The notes under the pieces are model-generated. The model made no database searches. It was given only the letters and a program-made list of their open reading frames with translations, and was not told the DNA's origin. Of a stretch of 64,000 nucleotides of DNA, positions 1 to 9,040 are shown in pieces (the first letter of the stretch is position 1; each line of letters starts with the position of its first letter). Made by a program: the position numbers and the translations under genes. The stretch comes from Oceanospirillum sp964342385. Its GTDB lineage: Bacteria; Pseudomonadota; Gammaproteobacteria; Pseudomonadales; Halomonadaceae. The stretch lies in assembly GCA_964342385.1 (NCBI GenBank), contig CAYFGP010000005.1, forward strand, positions 51,299-115,298, in the 5' to 3' direction.

Positions 1-1136
1 GAAAAGGTGTCAGCGGTGACGGCTTTAAGTACGTAATCCTTATCGGTCAATTCTTTTGTGTCAGTAATTTCGACACTAAAGCGAATATTAGTACTTCGGC
101 TATTATCTTTGTAAGGCGATACACGAGACTCCATCAGAACCGTTTCGTTAACGTCACGGAAGAAGTGGCCACCGATTTGGTTATTCAGATCAATACCCAG
201 TTCGTGCTGCTCATTAAAAGTTTCACTGATCGTTAGAGCTAAGCGCCCCAACTGATTTTGCGTAGTACTTAACAGGTCATCGCGGAACTTTAGAATCCCA
301 CCCAGCTCGCCGCCACGAACTAGATCAGTAATCTCTTTATCACCATCTTTATCACGATAAACCACACCTAAACGCTGGATATCAGAGCTAATGGGTTCTG
401 CTGATAGTTCAAAGCTCTCATCATTTACAACTAAGGGAAAGCCATCACCGATAAAAACGGATACGGTACCATCACTAACATTTGTCAGCCTGACATCCAC
501 ATATTCACTCAAAACACGTAGTTGCTCTTCTCGTTTGTCACGCAGATCATTTGCAGGCATACCATTAGCAGCTTCAGCTTCAACAATTGCTGTATTTAAC
601 TCAGAAACATTAGAAGCAATACGATTAATTTCACTAATAGAACCCTGCAACTGCACATTGATACTGCTTTGCAGATCATCAAAACGCTCCTGCATCAAAT
701 TAAAACGCTGAGATAGAGAGTCACTCTGAGCCAATACCTGGTTACGCAATGCCATATTGTTAGGGTCATCGGCAAGTGATTGCATAGCCGCAAAGAATTC
801 ATTCAACGCATTACCAGGGGAAGAGTCAGGATCAGCCATCAGATTATCCAGCTGTTCAGCATACTGCAGCATCATCTCACGCTCTTTCGCCAGGCTAGTA
901 TCATTACGCAGCTGAGTTACCATAAATTGGTCAACCACTCGACGTACGGTTTGAGTCTGAGCCCCCTGACCAAAATGACCATTGCCCCATGCAATCGATT
1001 GATTGGTGACCTGAACCGCATCCTGACGGCTATAACCATCAGTATCCACATTGGAAATATTCTGCCCCGTTACCTGCAAATTGCTTTGGTTAACCCGGAC
1101 ACCGGAAGCACCAATATTGATTAATGATGAAGTCAT
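1..1136 (-). CDS. flgK: Flagellar hook-filament junction protein FlgK (HAP1), 3'-truncated by window edge
   Basis: Reading the minus strand from ATG at 1136 gives an open frame to base 1 with no stop. It begins MTSSLINIGASGVRVNQ and has the FlgK/FlgE-type N-terminal motif QNISNVDTDGYSRQ, followed by helical D1 sequence with segments such as RRVVDQFM and GNALNEFFAAMQSLADDP. FlgK is exported through the flagellar type III apparatus and, with FlgL, joins the hook to the filament. About 378 residues are present; the C-terminal D0/D1 part lies outside the window. A clear ribosome site AGGAG lies upstream. It follows flgJ but is separated by a 450-bp gap and a terminator, so it probably has its own promoter and belongs to the late flagellar class. 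Confidence 0.93.
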   Translation of the reverse strand, partial: MTSSLINIGASGVRVNQSNLQVTGQNISNVDTDGYSRQDAVQVTNQSIAWGNGHFGQGAQTQTVRRVVDQFMVTQLRNDTSLAKEREMMLQYAEQLDNLMADPDSSPGNALNEFFAAMQSLADDPNNMALRNQVLAQSDSLSQRFNLMQERFDDLQSSINVQLQGSISEINRIASNVSELNTAIVEAEAANGMPANDLRDKREEQLRVLSEYVDVRLTNVSDGTVSVFIGDGFPLVVNDESFELSAEPISSDIQRLGVVYRDKDGDKEITDLVRGGELGGILKFRDDLLSTTQNQLGRLALTISETFNEQHELGIDLNNQIGGHFFRDVNETVLMESRVSPYKDNSRSTNIRFSVEITDTKELTDKDYVLKAVTADTF

Positions 1137-1238
1137 CTCTTTGCTCTCCTACATTTCAGGCTGGGCTAAGAGATATATGATTGAATCTCTACAACCGGTC
1201 CTGACTGCGCCTGACTCATACTGGCAGCTAGCAATACG

Positions 1239-1246
1239 TTATTGGC
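1239..1246 (-). promoter_or_regulatory. Candidate sigma28 (FliA) -10 element upstream of flgK
   Basis: On the minus strand this reads GCCAATAA, 7 of 8 matches to the FliA -10 consensus GCCGATAA, about 100 bp before the flgK start. No convincing TAAA box is present at the normal 15-nt spacing, so the call rests on the -10 alone. A late-class promoter is expected here because flgJ is closed by a terminator. Weak. Confidence 0.3.
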
Positions 1247-1256
1247 CTGATTTTGC

Positions 1257-1274
1257 GGGCAACTCTTTGCCGCC
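1257..1274. repeat. Palindromic motif GGCAA-N4-TTGCC in the flgK upstream region
   Basis: The plus strand reads GGGCAACTCTTTGCCGCC. The core GGCAA-N4-TTGCCGCC recurs with identical spacing at 18404-18420, and as GGCAA-N4-TTGC at 18341-18353, both upstream of the flagellin gene. It has the form of a protein operator or a small hairpin. The GG-to-GC spacing is 9, so it is not a standard sigma54 site. The rest of the 1137-1586 gap shows no gene. Confidence 0.4.
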
Positions 1275-1521
1275 GGCCATCTCTAACTTAATAAATGCAT
1301 ATTTTGTGCCATAATCACACACCTGAATTTTAACTCTATTAATCAATAAGTTATCAACAAGAAAACATCAAATCACCATTCATCTAAGAGAGTTAAGACA
1401 AATGACGAACGTTATTTGCCGGCCTCAATGAACCCAAAGAATAAAGAAAGCTATCTAATCGAACAGTGAAATAAGGGATAAGCAAAGGTATAAAAACAGG
1501 AGACAAGGGATCTTCAGCGAC

Positions 1522-1550
1522 AAAAAAGGCGATCTAACCTATAGATCGCC
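1522..1550 (-). terminator. Rho-independent terminator after flgJ
   Basis: The minus strand has the 8-bp stem GGCGATCT/AGATCGCC with a 7-nt loop, followed directly by six T residues. It ends the flgB-J transcript and separates flgK. Confidence 0.85.
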
Positions 1551-1586
1551 CTCAATAAAGCAGATTGAGAAAATAAGGGAGGGGAA

Positions 1587-2639
1587 TTAACCTTTATTAC
1601 CACCTTCTGAGAATGCAATGCGCATGACAGGGCTGGATAGAATACGCTGAATCTTTTTCGCATAAGCAGGGTCAGTAGCATAACCGGCATCCTGCAGACC
1701 TTTGGTAAAGGCTACCGGATCATGGGCATTTTTCAGTGCATCAGCATAGCGAGGATTGCTCTGCAGAAAGCTAGCATAATCTTTCAGGCTGTCTTCATAG
1801 CTGTCATAAGCACGGAAAGCCGCGTTCTCCCGCTGCGCCACACCGCCACGGTATTCCAGGGTGGAGACCACCGCCTGCTCACCTTCCCAGCGACGATCGG
1901 CTTTAATTCCAAATAGGTTAAAGCTGTTTTTGCCGGAGTTATCCCGAATCATATAACGACCCCAGCCGGTTTCCAGTGCCGCTTGGGATAACATCACAGC
2001 AGGATTTACACCCAGCTCTTTGGCTGCGCGTTCCGCAGCAGGATACAGTTCACGAATAAACTCTTCCGGCGACTCAAAACCCTTTTCCAGCTTAGCGGCT
2101 TTAATTTCAGCCTGTTTAGCCGCAGCCTGGGCCGCTTCGGCATCGGCCTTCATGGCCGCTTTATCGGCGGCAATTTTTTCCCGCTCAGCGGCAAATTTCT
2201 CCCGCCACTGCGCCATCAGTTCAGGATCATAACGACTAGCCGGGAACTTACTGCCGCGATCCAACATCTCCTGAATGGTTACCGGTGGCTTTTTATTGCC
2301 GTTAACATCCACAGATTCCATATTGAAATCTTTACTCAGCTGACGCACCAGCACATCGGCCAGACCAAAAGTACCGCCTTTAGTGATGTTGACACTCATC
2401 TGCTCATCAAACATCTGTTGATAAAAGCGCAGCTGTTCACTGTCAAAAATACCGTCTTTGGACAGAAGCTCATTGGATTGACGGGCGTTTTTCATAATCA
2501 TCTGCACCATCATCGCTTCAAACTGACGCGCCACCTCTTTCAGCGCTTCAGGGTCATCCTCACGGGCACCTTTTTTCAGTGATTCCAGGCCCTTCACATC
2601 GGTAAATACTCTGGACTGATCATATTTGTTGCTGATCAT
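1587..2639 (-). CDS. flgJ: Flagellar rod assembly protein / peptidoglycan hydrolase FlgJ
   Basis: 350 residues. The N-terminal rod-binding domain (about 20-105) has the family segment EVARQFEAMMVQMIMKNAR. The C-terminal glucosaminidase-type muramidase domain (about 190-345) has AALETGWG with the likely catalytic Glu at 223, and the NSFNLFGIKAD motif. FlgJ is exported to the periplasm, caps the growing rod and cuts a hole in the peptidoglycan. Between the domains is an unusually Ala/Lys/Glu-rich stretch (about 145-187) predicted to be a long helix or coiled coil; Salmonella FlgJ is shorter, at about 316 residues. The ribosome site AAGGAG lies 8 nt before the ATG. It is the last gene of the flgB-J operon before the terminator. 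Confidence 0.95.
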   Translation of the reverse strand: MISNKYDQSRVFTDVKGLESLKKGAREDDPEALKEVARQFEAMMVQMIMKNARQSNELLSKDGIFDSEQLRFYQQMFDEQMSVNITKGGTFGLADVLVRQLSKDFNMESVDVNGNKKPPVTIQEMLDRGSKFPASRYDPELMAQWREKFAAEREKIAADKAAMKADAEAAQAAAKQAEIKAAKLEKGFESPEEFIRELYPAAERAAKELGVNPAVMLSQAALETGWGRYMIRDNSGKNSFNLFGIKADRRWEGEQAVVSTLEYRGGVAQRENAAFRAYDSYEDSLKDYASFLQSNPRYADALKNAHDPVAFTKGLQDAGYATDPAYAKKIQRILSSPVMRIAFSEGGNKG

Positions 2640-2664
2640 CTGCTGTCTCCTTAACTCAGAAGCC

Positions 2665-3753
2665 TTAGATTACCACTAGATCGGCCTTTAATGCGCCTGC
2701 TTGTTTCAGCGCTTCCAGAATAGCCATCAGATCGCCTGGTGCTGCACCCACCTGATTAACCGCACGCACAATCTCATCCAACGTGATACCTGGTGCAAAC
2801 TTAAACATAGTGGAGTCATCCTGACGCACATCGACGTTGGAAACAGGCTGCACGGCAGTTTCACCATTGGCCAATGGCTCTGGCTGTACTACCTGCGGTG
2901 CTTCAGCAATGGTCACCGTCAGGCTACCATGAGTGACTGCAGCCGGTGATACGCGTACATTTTGACCAATCACAATAGTACCGGTGCGTGAGTTGATAAT
3001 AATTTTAGCGGCTTCTTCACCCGGTTGTACTTCCAGATTTTCCAGCACCGACAGATAGCTCACACGCTGAGAAGGATCTCGAGGCGCACGAACACGTACC
3101 GATACGGCATCAATCGCCTGAGCCACCTGATCGCCCAGTAGATCATTAATACGCTCAGCAACACGCTTAGCAGAGGTAAAATCCGCACGGTGCAGGTTAA
3201 AGGTGATGGAATCGCCACCGTAGAAGTTATGAGCGACCGCTCGCTCAATAATGGCACCGTTAGGCACACGCCCCACACTCGGTACATTCACCTGAATACG
3301 GGAACCGTCGGCACCCTCAGCACCCAGCCCCCCCACAACCAGGCTACCCTGAGCTACAGCGTAAGTATTACCATCGGCACCACGCAGCGGGGTCATCAAC
3401 AGGGTACCACCTCGCAGACTGGCCGCATTACCGATAGACGACACCGTAATATCAATACGCTGACCCGGTTTTACAAATGGAGGCAGCTCAGCATGAACAG
3501 TTACTGCGGCAATATTTTTTGATTTAGGGTCCACGCCCGCCGGCAAGGTGATGCCGAACTGGTTCATCATGTTGGCAAAGGTCTGGTTGGTAAACGGCGC
3601 TTTATCGCCAGTACCACTCAGGCCCACAATCAGACCGTAACCAATCAGCTGGTTGGTTCGCACACCATCCACATTACTGATATCTTTTAAACGCTCGGCC
3701 TGTACCAGACCACTCCACAACAGGGCTACTGCCATTAAAATTCGAGTAAACAT
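2665..3753 (-). CDS. flgI: Flagellar P-ring protein FlgI
   Basis: 362 residues, the usual FlgI length. A Sec signal peptide (MFTRILMAVALLWSGLVQA) is followed by mature ERLKDISNVDGVR, the family's N-terminal signature. Other family blocks include QLIGYGLIVGLSGTGD and IVIGQNVRVSPAAVTHGSLTVTI. FlgI is secreted to the periplasm and polymerises around the rod in the peptidoglycan layer as the P-ring bushing. A strong AAGGAG ribosome site precedes the ATG. It sits 12 bp after flgH and 25 bp before flgJ, within one operon. Confidence 0.97.
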   Translation of the reverse strand: MFTRILMAVALLWSGLVQAERLKDISNVDGVRTNQLIGYGLIVGLSGTGDKAPFTNQTFANMMNQFGITLPAGVDPKSKNIAAVTVHAELPPFVKPGQRIDITVSSIGNAASLRGGTLLMTPLRGADGNTYAVAQGSLVVGGLGAEGADGSRIQVNVPSVGRVPNGAIIERAVAHNFYGGDSITFNLHRADFTSAKRVAERINDLLGDQVAQAIDAVSVRVRAPRDPSQRVSYLSVLENLEVQPGEEAAKIIINSRTGTIVIGQNVRVSPAAVTHGSLTVTIAEAPQVVQPEPLANGETAVQPVSNVDVRQDDSTMFKFAPGITLDEIVRAVNQVGAAPGDLMAILEALKQAGALKADLVVI

Positions 3754-3765
3754 CTTTATATCTCC

Positions 3766-4434
3766 TTAAAACGGCCAGTAATCACTGCTAAAGAAACGAG
3801 TCAGCCACCCCTGACGGGTACTTTCAGCCAAATCTCCGGTACCGCTATAGGTCAGACGAGCATCAGCCATCTTAGTGGATGGCGCAGTATTTTCCGGCGT
3901 TACATCATCCGGGCGTAACAGACCACTGACTCGAATCACTTCAGAGCCATTGGTCAGATTCAGCCACTTTTCACCTTTTACAAACATCAGACCGTTTGGA
4001 TAGATCTGATGCACCGTCACCGTAATACTACCCTGCAGACTGTTGCTCTGGTTCGCTGAGCCATTACCAGAAAAGTCGGTCTCATTTTCTACTGTAGTGG
4101 ATAGATCTACCGGGCTCTTACCAAAGATCGTTGGATTGGCGATGGTAATTTCACTGCTCTTTGAGTGAGTCGCATTGGTCGACTTTCTCGATGAGGTAGT
4201 TTCTGTCAACTGGATAGTAATCAGATCACCAACACGGTAAGCCTTACGATCACCGAACAGCGACATACTATAGTTCTGCTGATAAAGCGAACCGTTGCTG
4301 GCAGGCGGTGGCGCCATATGACTGGGCTGCACCGGCGCGTAAAAAGGATCATCCGGTTTTACCATGGCTTCTTTTTGACAACCCGCCAGGGTCAGCAGAA
4401 GCGAAATAGCCATTAAACGTTTTACCTGCAACAT
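3766..4434 (-). CDS. flgH: Flagellar L-ring lipoprotein FlgH
   Basis: The ATG at 4434 is chosen, giving 222 residues, because AGGTGA lies just upstream; the reading frame could extend to a TTG at 4449. The N-terminus MLQVKRLMAISLLLTLAGC is a lipoprotein signal with lipobox LAGC (Cys19). The FlgH core includes SLFGDRKAYRVGDLITIQL, the SSRKSTNATH stretch and the SGLLRPDDVTPENT motif. The lipidated protein forms the L-ring in the outer membrane around the rod. It lies between flgG and flgI in the rod/ring operon. Confidence 0.96.
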   Translation of the reverse strand: MLQVKRLMAISLLLTLAGCQKEAMVKPDDPFYAPVQPSHMAPPPASNGSLYQQNYSMSLFGDRKAYRVGDLITIQLTETTSSRKSTNATHSKSSEITIANPTIFGKSPVDLSTTVENETDFSGNGSANQSNSLQGSITVTVHQIYPNGLMFVKGEKWLNLTNGSEVIRVSGLLRPDDVTPENTAPSTKMADARLTYSGTGDLAESTRQGWLTRFFSSDYWPF

Positions 4435-4479
4435 ACGGTCACCTATCAATTCGATCTATTCTTTATTGCGATCAGCGCG

Positions 4480-5265
4480 TTATAAAGTCTGAGTCAGATT
4501 ACGCAGCATGGAATCGGCAGTAGAGACAACTTTTGAGTTCATCTCGTACGCACGCTGGGTAGAAATCATATTCACCAACTCTTCTACCGCGTTTACGTTA
4601 GAGTTTTCCAGCATGCCCTGCTCAGTTGTACCAATACCTTCATCACCAGGTACACCCACAATCGGAGCGCCGGAAGCCGCTGTTTCACGGTATAGGTTAC
4701 CACCAAAGGCCTGCAGGCCTGACGGATTGACAAAATCCGCTACAGTGATCTGGCCCAACTCCTGCTCAGTGGTTTCACCAGGCAGACGGGCCGACACGAT
4801 ACCGTCACGACTGATACTGATGGATTGAGCATTTTCCGGTACCGTAATTTCTGGCTCCAGCAGGAAGCCAGTAGCGGTTACCACTTGACCATCAGCATTT
4901 ACCTGGAATTGACCATTACGGCTATAGCCCAGAGTACCGTCTGGCATCTGAATCTGGAAGAAACCACGACCATCAATGGCCAGATCCAGCGGCTGATCGG
5001 TAATCTGCAGACTGCTTTCAGTGTGCATTTTCTGAGTGGCAACAGTGCGTACACCAGTACCCAGCTGTAAACCAGAAGGCAATTGCGTATTCAGAGAAGA
5101 CTGAGCACCTGGCTGACGGACTTGTTGATACAACAGATCCTGAAAGATCGCGCGCTCTTTCTTAAAACCAACGGTGCTTACGTTTGCCAGGTTATTCGAG
5201 ATCGTACGCAGTTGTGTATCCTGTGCACTTAAACCTGTTTTACTTACCCATAATGCTGCGTGCAT
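4480..5265 (-). CDS. flgG: Flagellar distal rod protein FlgG
   Basis: 261 residues, the typical FlgG length. The N-terminus MHAALWVSKTGLSAQDTQL and the rod motif NNLANVSTVGFKKERA are present, as is the FlgE/F/G core (LDLAIDGRGFFQIQ, YSRNGQFQVNADGQVV) and a C-terminal D0 helix (SNVNAVEELVNMISTQRAYEMNSK). It forms the distal rod between the rings and the hook and is exported by the flagellar type III system without a cleaved signal. It follows flgF by 23 bp. Confidence 0.97.
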   Translation of the reverse strand: MHAALWVSKTGLSAQDTQLRTISNNLANVSTVGFKKERAIFQDLLYQQVRQPGAQSSLNTQLPSGLQLGTGVRTVATQKMHTESSLQITDQPLDLAIDGRGFFQIQMPDGTLGYSRNGQFQVNADGQVVTATGFLLEPEITVPENAQSISISRDGIVSARLPGETTEQELGQITVADFVNPSGLQAFGGNLYRETAASGAPIVGVPGDEGIGTTEQGMLENSNVNAVEELVNMISTQRAYEMNSKVVSTADSMLRNLTQTL

Positions 5266-5288
5266 AACCTTATCCTCTTAATTCAGTC

Positions 5289-6029
5289 CTAGCGCATCCG
5301 CATTACGGAAGCTGCCGAAGCGGAGTTTTCATCCACTGTCTTCATCATCTTGGTTTGCATCTCGTACTGACGGGTCAGCGACAAGATGTTAATCAGCTCT
5401 TCTGCGGCATTCACATTACTGGCTTCCAGAAAACCGGACTCTACTCGAACAAAGCCATCAGCATCTGCTGGTTCGCCATTACGCTGACGCATCAGGCCGT
5501 CCAGGCCCTTTTCCAGCTCTTGCTTATCTGGATTCACCAGCTTGATACGATCAATCTGAGCCACTTCATTCGGTCCTGCACCCTGAGGCTGAATGGTAAT
5601 CACACCATCAACACCAATTTCTACGTGCTGAGCAGGAGGAATCACAATAGGACCACCTTCCCCCATCACCGGCATGCCTTTACCGGTTCTTAATACGCCG
5701 TTGGCATCGATCATCATCTCACCGGAACGGGTATAAGCTTCATCACCCAGACTGGATTCCACTGCAATCCAACCATCGCCTTGAATAGCAATATCCAGAG
5801 AACGGCCTGTTTCAATAAAAGCACCGCTAGTCATATCAGTGGCAGGACGCTCACTGAGGGAATAGACCCGAGTTGGAAAACTTTCACCAAACACCGGCAT
5901 TGCCCGTGCCTGTTCAAAATCCGCCTTAAAGCCTGTGGTATTGGCATTGGCCAGGTTATTGGCCCGTGCGGTCTGCGCCATCATATTGTTCTTGGCGCCG
6001 GTCATTGCGATATATAACGCTTTATCCAT
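5289..6029 (-). CDS. flgF: Flagellar proximal rod protein FlgF
   Basis: 246 residues. The N-terminus MDKALYIAMTGAKNNM is FlgF-like. NNLANANTTGFKADFEQARAMPVFG and the C-terminal SNVNAAEELINILSLTRQYEMQTKMM identify the rod family. It is a proximal rod component exported through the flagellar apparatus. The GAGGT ribosome site is well placed. Upstream, between flgE and flgF, is a 155-bp spacer with two strong hairpins, unusual inside this otherwise tightly packed operon. Confidence 0.96.
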   Translation of the reverse strand: MDKALYIAMTGAKNNMMAQTARANNLANANTTGFKADFEQARAMPVFGESFPTRVYSLSERPATDMTSGAFIETGRSLDIAIQGDGWIAVESSLGDEAYTRSGEMMIDANGVLRTGKGMPVMGEGGPIVIPPAQHVEIGVDGVITIQPQGAGPNEVAQIDRIKLVNPDKQELEKGLDGLMRQRNGEPADADGFVRVESGFLEASNVNAAEELINILSLTRQYEMQTKMMKTVDENSASAASVMRMR

Positions 6030-6065
6030 TGTGTGACCTCATTCTTGCCTGGTAGCAGGATGTCC

Positions 6066-6138
6066 TTTGCCGTTTTCCGCTTTTTCAGCCCCTATAAACG
6101 GCAAAAGGCTTGCATTTACCTAAGTAAATGCAAGCCTT
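6066..6138 (-). promoter_or_regulatory. Two tandem stem-loops in the flgE-flgF spacer
   Basis: On the minus strand the first hairpin pairs 6124-6138 with 6105-6119 (a perfect 15-bp stem, 4-nt loop) and is followed by TTTTGCC. The second pairs 6096-6105 with 6066-6075 (a perfect 10-bp stem, 20-nt loop) and shares base 6105 with the first. The first could be a partial terminator or a barrier to 3' exonucleases that sets the ratio of the flgBCDE and flgFGHIJ segments. No promoter was recognised with confidence in the spacer. Confidence 0.65.
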
Positions 6139-6184
6139 ATGCCAAATTATTATTTTTGATATATTTTCTAGTAATTCTCTAGAC

Positions 6185-8281
6185 TTATCTCAGATTGATA
6201 ATAGTCTGAGTTAAGGTATCAGCCGTCTGAATGGTCTTGGCATTCGCTTGATAATCACGCTGAGCCAAAATCATCTTCACCAGCTCCTGCGACAGATCCA
6301 CGTTAGAATCCTCCAGGGCCTGAGAGCGGATATTACCTGCCACACTGACACCTGGCGCATTGATCACGGGGTCACCGGATTCTGTAGTATGAATCCAACT
6401 GGTACCACCAATTGGTTCCAGACCTTGATCATTACGGAAGGTCGCGATAGCAATCTGGCCAATCAGACGATTAGTACCGTTGGTGTAACGAGCGCTAATA
6501 GTACCCTCTGCATCGACATCCAACCCAGCTAACTCACCGGTTGAGAAACCATCCTGAGACAAAGAAGTCGCACCAAAGGCTCCGGCAAACTGAGTTGTGC
6601 CCGCCAGGTCGATGGTAAACTCCTGCGGTTCAGATGAGCCGTTTTCATTGGAAGCATCATCGCGCGGTGTCCAATCCCGAATTGTGATTGTCGGCAGAGG
6701 CTCTGCCAGCTGACCAAACTCAGTAAAGTTAAATGAGAAGTAATCCGGGCTGTTGGCATTACCATCGGTCACACGCTCGCCGTCAACAAAGGCATGCATC
6801 TGCCAGCGGTTATCGGCGCTCTCGGACTCAATAGCATCCAGCGTTGAGATCACTGCCGATGGATCTAGCGCACCCGCACCATCATCAAGATCAACACTCA
6901 GCTCTGCCAGCGAGTTCAGTGCTAATTTATAAGTGGCCTGCTCTTCCACACTAGGACTTGGGTTGATCGTAAAATCACCTTCGTTCCACAGCGTACCAGT
7001 TGGTGTCCAAGTAGTATCACCACTTAACAGTGCACCTAGAGCACTTTGCAAATCACTCACCAAAGCCTGAGCATCTGCGACTGTTACCGTGGTATCCACA
7101 TCTTCTGCTTTTAAAGAAGCGGTCAGATCAGAAGTCATCAGGTTAGTACGCATCACACCCGACAAAACATCAATATTGGCATAAGCCACATTTTGACCGG
7201 TCAGTGCCGCATTTTCCATCGCTTCCAATGCGCCTTTGTAGACATCAACATCAACAGCTCCGGCCGCAGTAGTCACGTTTGGCAGATACTCGACCAAACC
7301 ATCATAAGCGGCTTGATAGAATTCCTTAGTACGACCACTGGAGTTACTGACCAGATTACTCAACGCCGTATGGATACGATCCAACTGCTGGCCACGGGCG
7401 TTATCATCCACACCACCGGCAGTCACATCATCAATGAAGTTCTCCGTACCCGTTGGCAACGTAAAATTATTATTCAAAATTGCAGCGATATCGGCATCCA
7501 GATTAGTTGCAGCCGCCTCATCGGAATCACCGACAAAGTTACCGTCACTTGTGGCCGGATCAAACGTCGTCAGGTGATCACTGCCATAACGGGAGAAACC
7601 GATCATCGCTTCCAGAGCACGGGCAGGCTCACCCAGATCTGGAGTATAAGGCGGCTGTTTTACAAAGTACTGGGTCATGGTGTGAGCATTACCCAAAGAA
7701 TCGTAAATTACCGATGGATACAGGTGCGTATAAGTATCCGAATCGTTTTCATCAAACGTATAGTTACTCGGAGGTACTTCACGGGAATCCAGATTAAATG
7801 CCACATCTACCTTAGTTGTAGCATTAGGCTCAATATTCGCGACTGGAATATATAGATCTTCTACTGCCCCGACCTGAATACTGTCACCGTTAGCATTCGC
7901 AGGGAAACCTTGCAGACGGTTACCTTCGTTAGTCACAACAAAGCCGTCTTTATCCATACCGAACATACCAGCACGGGTATAGGTATTGATGCCGCGCTCT
8001 TTAACAACAAAGAAGCCATTACCATCAATTTTCATATCCAGACTGTTCTGGGTAAACGTCGTACCACCCTGGGTGAACTGCTGCGTGATACCACCCACAT
8101 AAACACCCTGGCCCGGACGGTCACCACCAGTAGTCAAGCCTGCTTTAGAGTATATATCTGCAAATTCAACTCGAGATTGCTTAAAACCTACCGTACTGGC
8201 ATTGGCAACGTTGTTACCAATGGTTTCAAGGTTCTTATTTGATGCCTGCAGTGCAGAAACACCGATACCAAACGCTGTCAT
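6185..8281 (-). CDS. flgE: Flagellar hook protein FlgE, enlarged
   Basis: 698 residues, against about 400 in enteric FlgE. The N-terminus (MTAFGIGVSALQASNKNLE, GNNVANASTVGFKQSRVEFADIY) and C-terminus (SNVDLSQELVKMILAQRDYQANAKTIQ) are canonical D0/D1, and the SLDMKIDGNGFFVV core is present. The extra length is in the central surface-exposed region (about 190-480), which is acidic, rich in Ala/Asp/Thr and poor in Lys. FlgE polymerises into the flexible hook after export. A strong AAGGAG ribosome site is present. The enlarged central part is probably a surface domain; I do not recognise a known fold in it. Confidence 0.95.
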   Translation of the reverse strand: MTAFGIGVSALQASNKNLETIGNNVANASTVGFKQSRVEFADIYSKAGLTTGGDRPGQGVYVGGITQQFTQGGTTFTQNSLDMKIDGNGFFVVKERGINTYTRAGMFGMDKDGFVVTNEGNRLQGFPANANGDSIQVGAVEDLYIPVANIEPNATTKVDVAFNLDSREVPPSNYTFDENDSDTYTHLYPSVIYDSLGNAHTMTQYFVKQPPYTPDLGEPARALEAMIGFSRYGSDHLTTFDPATSDGNFVGDSDEAAATNLDADIAAILNNNFTLPTGTENFIDDVTAGGVDDNARGQQLDRIHTALSNLVSNSSGRTKEFYQAAYDGLVEYLPNVTTAAGAVDVDVYKGALEAMENAALTGQNVAYANIDVLSGVMRTNLMTSDLTASLKAEDVDTTVTVADAQALVSDLQSALGALLSGDTTWTPTGTLWNEGDFTINPSPSVEEQATYKLALNSLAELSVDLDDGAGALDPSAVISTLDAIESESADNRWQMHAFVDGERVTDGNANSPDYFSFNFTEFGQLAEPLPTITIRDWTPRDDASNENGSSEPQEFTIDLAGTTQFAGAFGATSLSQDGFSTGELAGLDVDAEGTISARYTNGTNRLIGQIAIATFRNDQGLEPIGGTSWIHTTESGDPVINAPGVSVAGNIRSQALEDSNVDLSQELVKMILAQRDYQANAKTIQTADTLTQTIINLR

Positions 8282-8306
8282 TGTTGCTCTCCTTGAAACC
8301 TGTTAC

Positions 8307-9023
8307 TTAGTGAAATTCTTGAATATCTGATAAGCCAACGGAGCCATATCCCGCCAGATTCAGTGTAATCTGACCACCAGTCCCCATGGTCACACTATCA
8401 ACATTCACGTTGACATTGCTGGCCAGCGCGGTGCTATTCCCATTGACATTGGCATTAGCAGAAACACTATAGGTGCCTGCCGGCAAAGGATTGCCGTCTG
8501 CATCCATACCATCCCATTCAAACGGCACCTTACCTGCCGGGTAACTCCCATCAGCCTGACGATAACCCGTCATGTCCAGCTCTTTAACCACCTTGCCGGT
8601 AGAATCAGTGATGAAAGCCTGCACATCGCGACCACCTTCAGGCAATGTGAAAGCACCACTCATACCTTCACCTTCTTTCATCATTGAAGCATTACCTTCA
8701 ATCTGAACTTTGCGGCCGACCAGAGCAGAAGCCTGCAGCGCCTGACTGGATTTGAAAGAATCCACCAGACTGTTGACACTGGTACTCATACTTTGAATAC
8801 CTTCAACGGATGAGAACTGCGCCAGCTGGGCAATAAATTCGGTATTATCCTGCGGACTAAGTGGGTCCTGATTCTCTAATTGAGCCATCATCAGCTCCAG
8901 GAATTCAGTTTGCCCCATGGCGTTAGGATCATTGGACGCCTTGTCAGCGGCTTCAGCAGCTGCCTGCTTGTTCTCAACGCCGTACTTTGCCCAAAAATCA
9001 CTGCTGGTATTAATATTGGTCAT
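8307..9023 (-). CDS. flgD: Flagellar hook assembly scaffold FlgD
   Basis: 238 residues. The N-terminal part has the family signature MGQTEFLELMMAQLENQDPLSPQDNTEFIAQLAQFSSVEGI (written here in pieces: MGQTEFLELMMAQ, LENQDPLSPQDNTEF, IAQLAQFSSVEGI). The C-terminal part carries the FlgD Ig-like/tudor-type region with PFEWDGMDADGNPLPAG. FlgD caps the growing hook and is shed when hook assembly ends. It lies 25 bp upstream of flgE with a GAGGTG ribosome site. Confidence 0.95.
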   Translation of the reverse strand: MTNINTSSDFWAKYGVENKQAAAEAADKASNDPNAMGQTEFLELMMAQLENQDPLSPQDNTEFIAQLAQFSSVEGIQSMSTSVNSLVDSFKSSQALQASALVGRKVQIEGNASMMKEGEGMSGAFTLPEGGRDVQAFITDSTGKVVKELDMTGYRQADGSYPAGKVPFEWDGMDADGNPLPAGTYSVSANANVNGNSTALASNVNVNVDSVTMGTGGQITLNLAGYGSVGLSDIQEFH

Positions 9024-9040
9024 GATTCAACACCTCGCTC

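Noticed and set aside
3766..4449. flgH start at TTG 4449
   Set aside because: The ATG at 4434 has an AGGTGA ribosome site and gives a normal lipoprotein signal.
6084..6100. GG-N10-GC sigma54-like pattern before flgF on the minus strand
   Set aside because: Only the GG and GC match; the -12 region reads AAGC and it sits in the hairpin loop. Chance match.
7193..7855. 220-codon plus-strand ORF inside flgE (and similar long antisense ORFs in flgI, purA, hflK and the acyl-CoA synthetase)
   Set aside because: All lie wholly inside well-supported genes on the other strand, with unnatural composition and no start signals.
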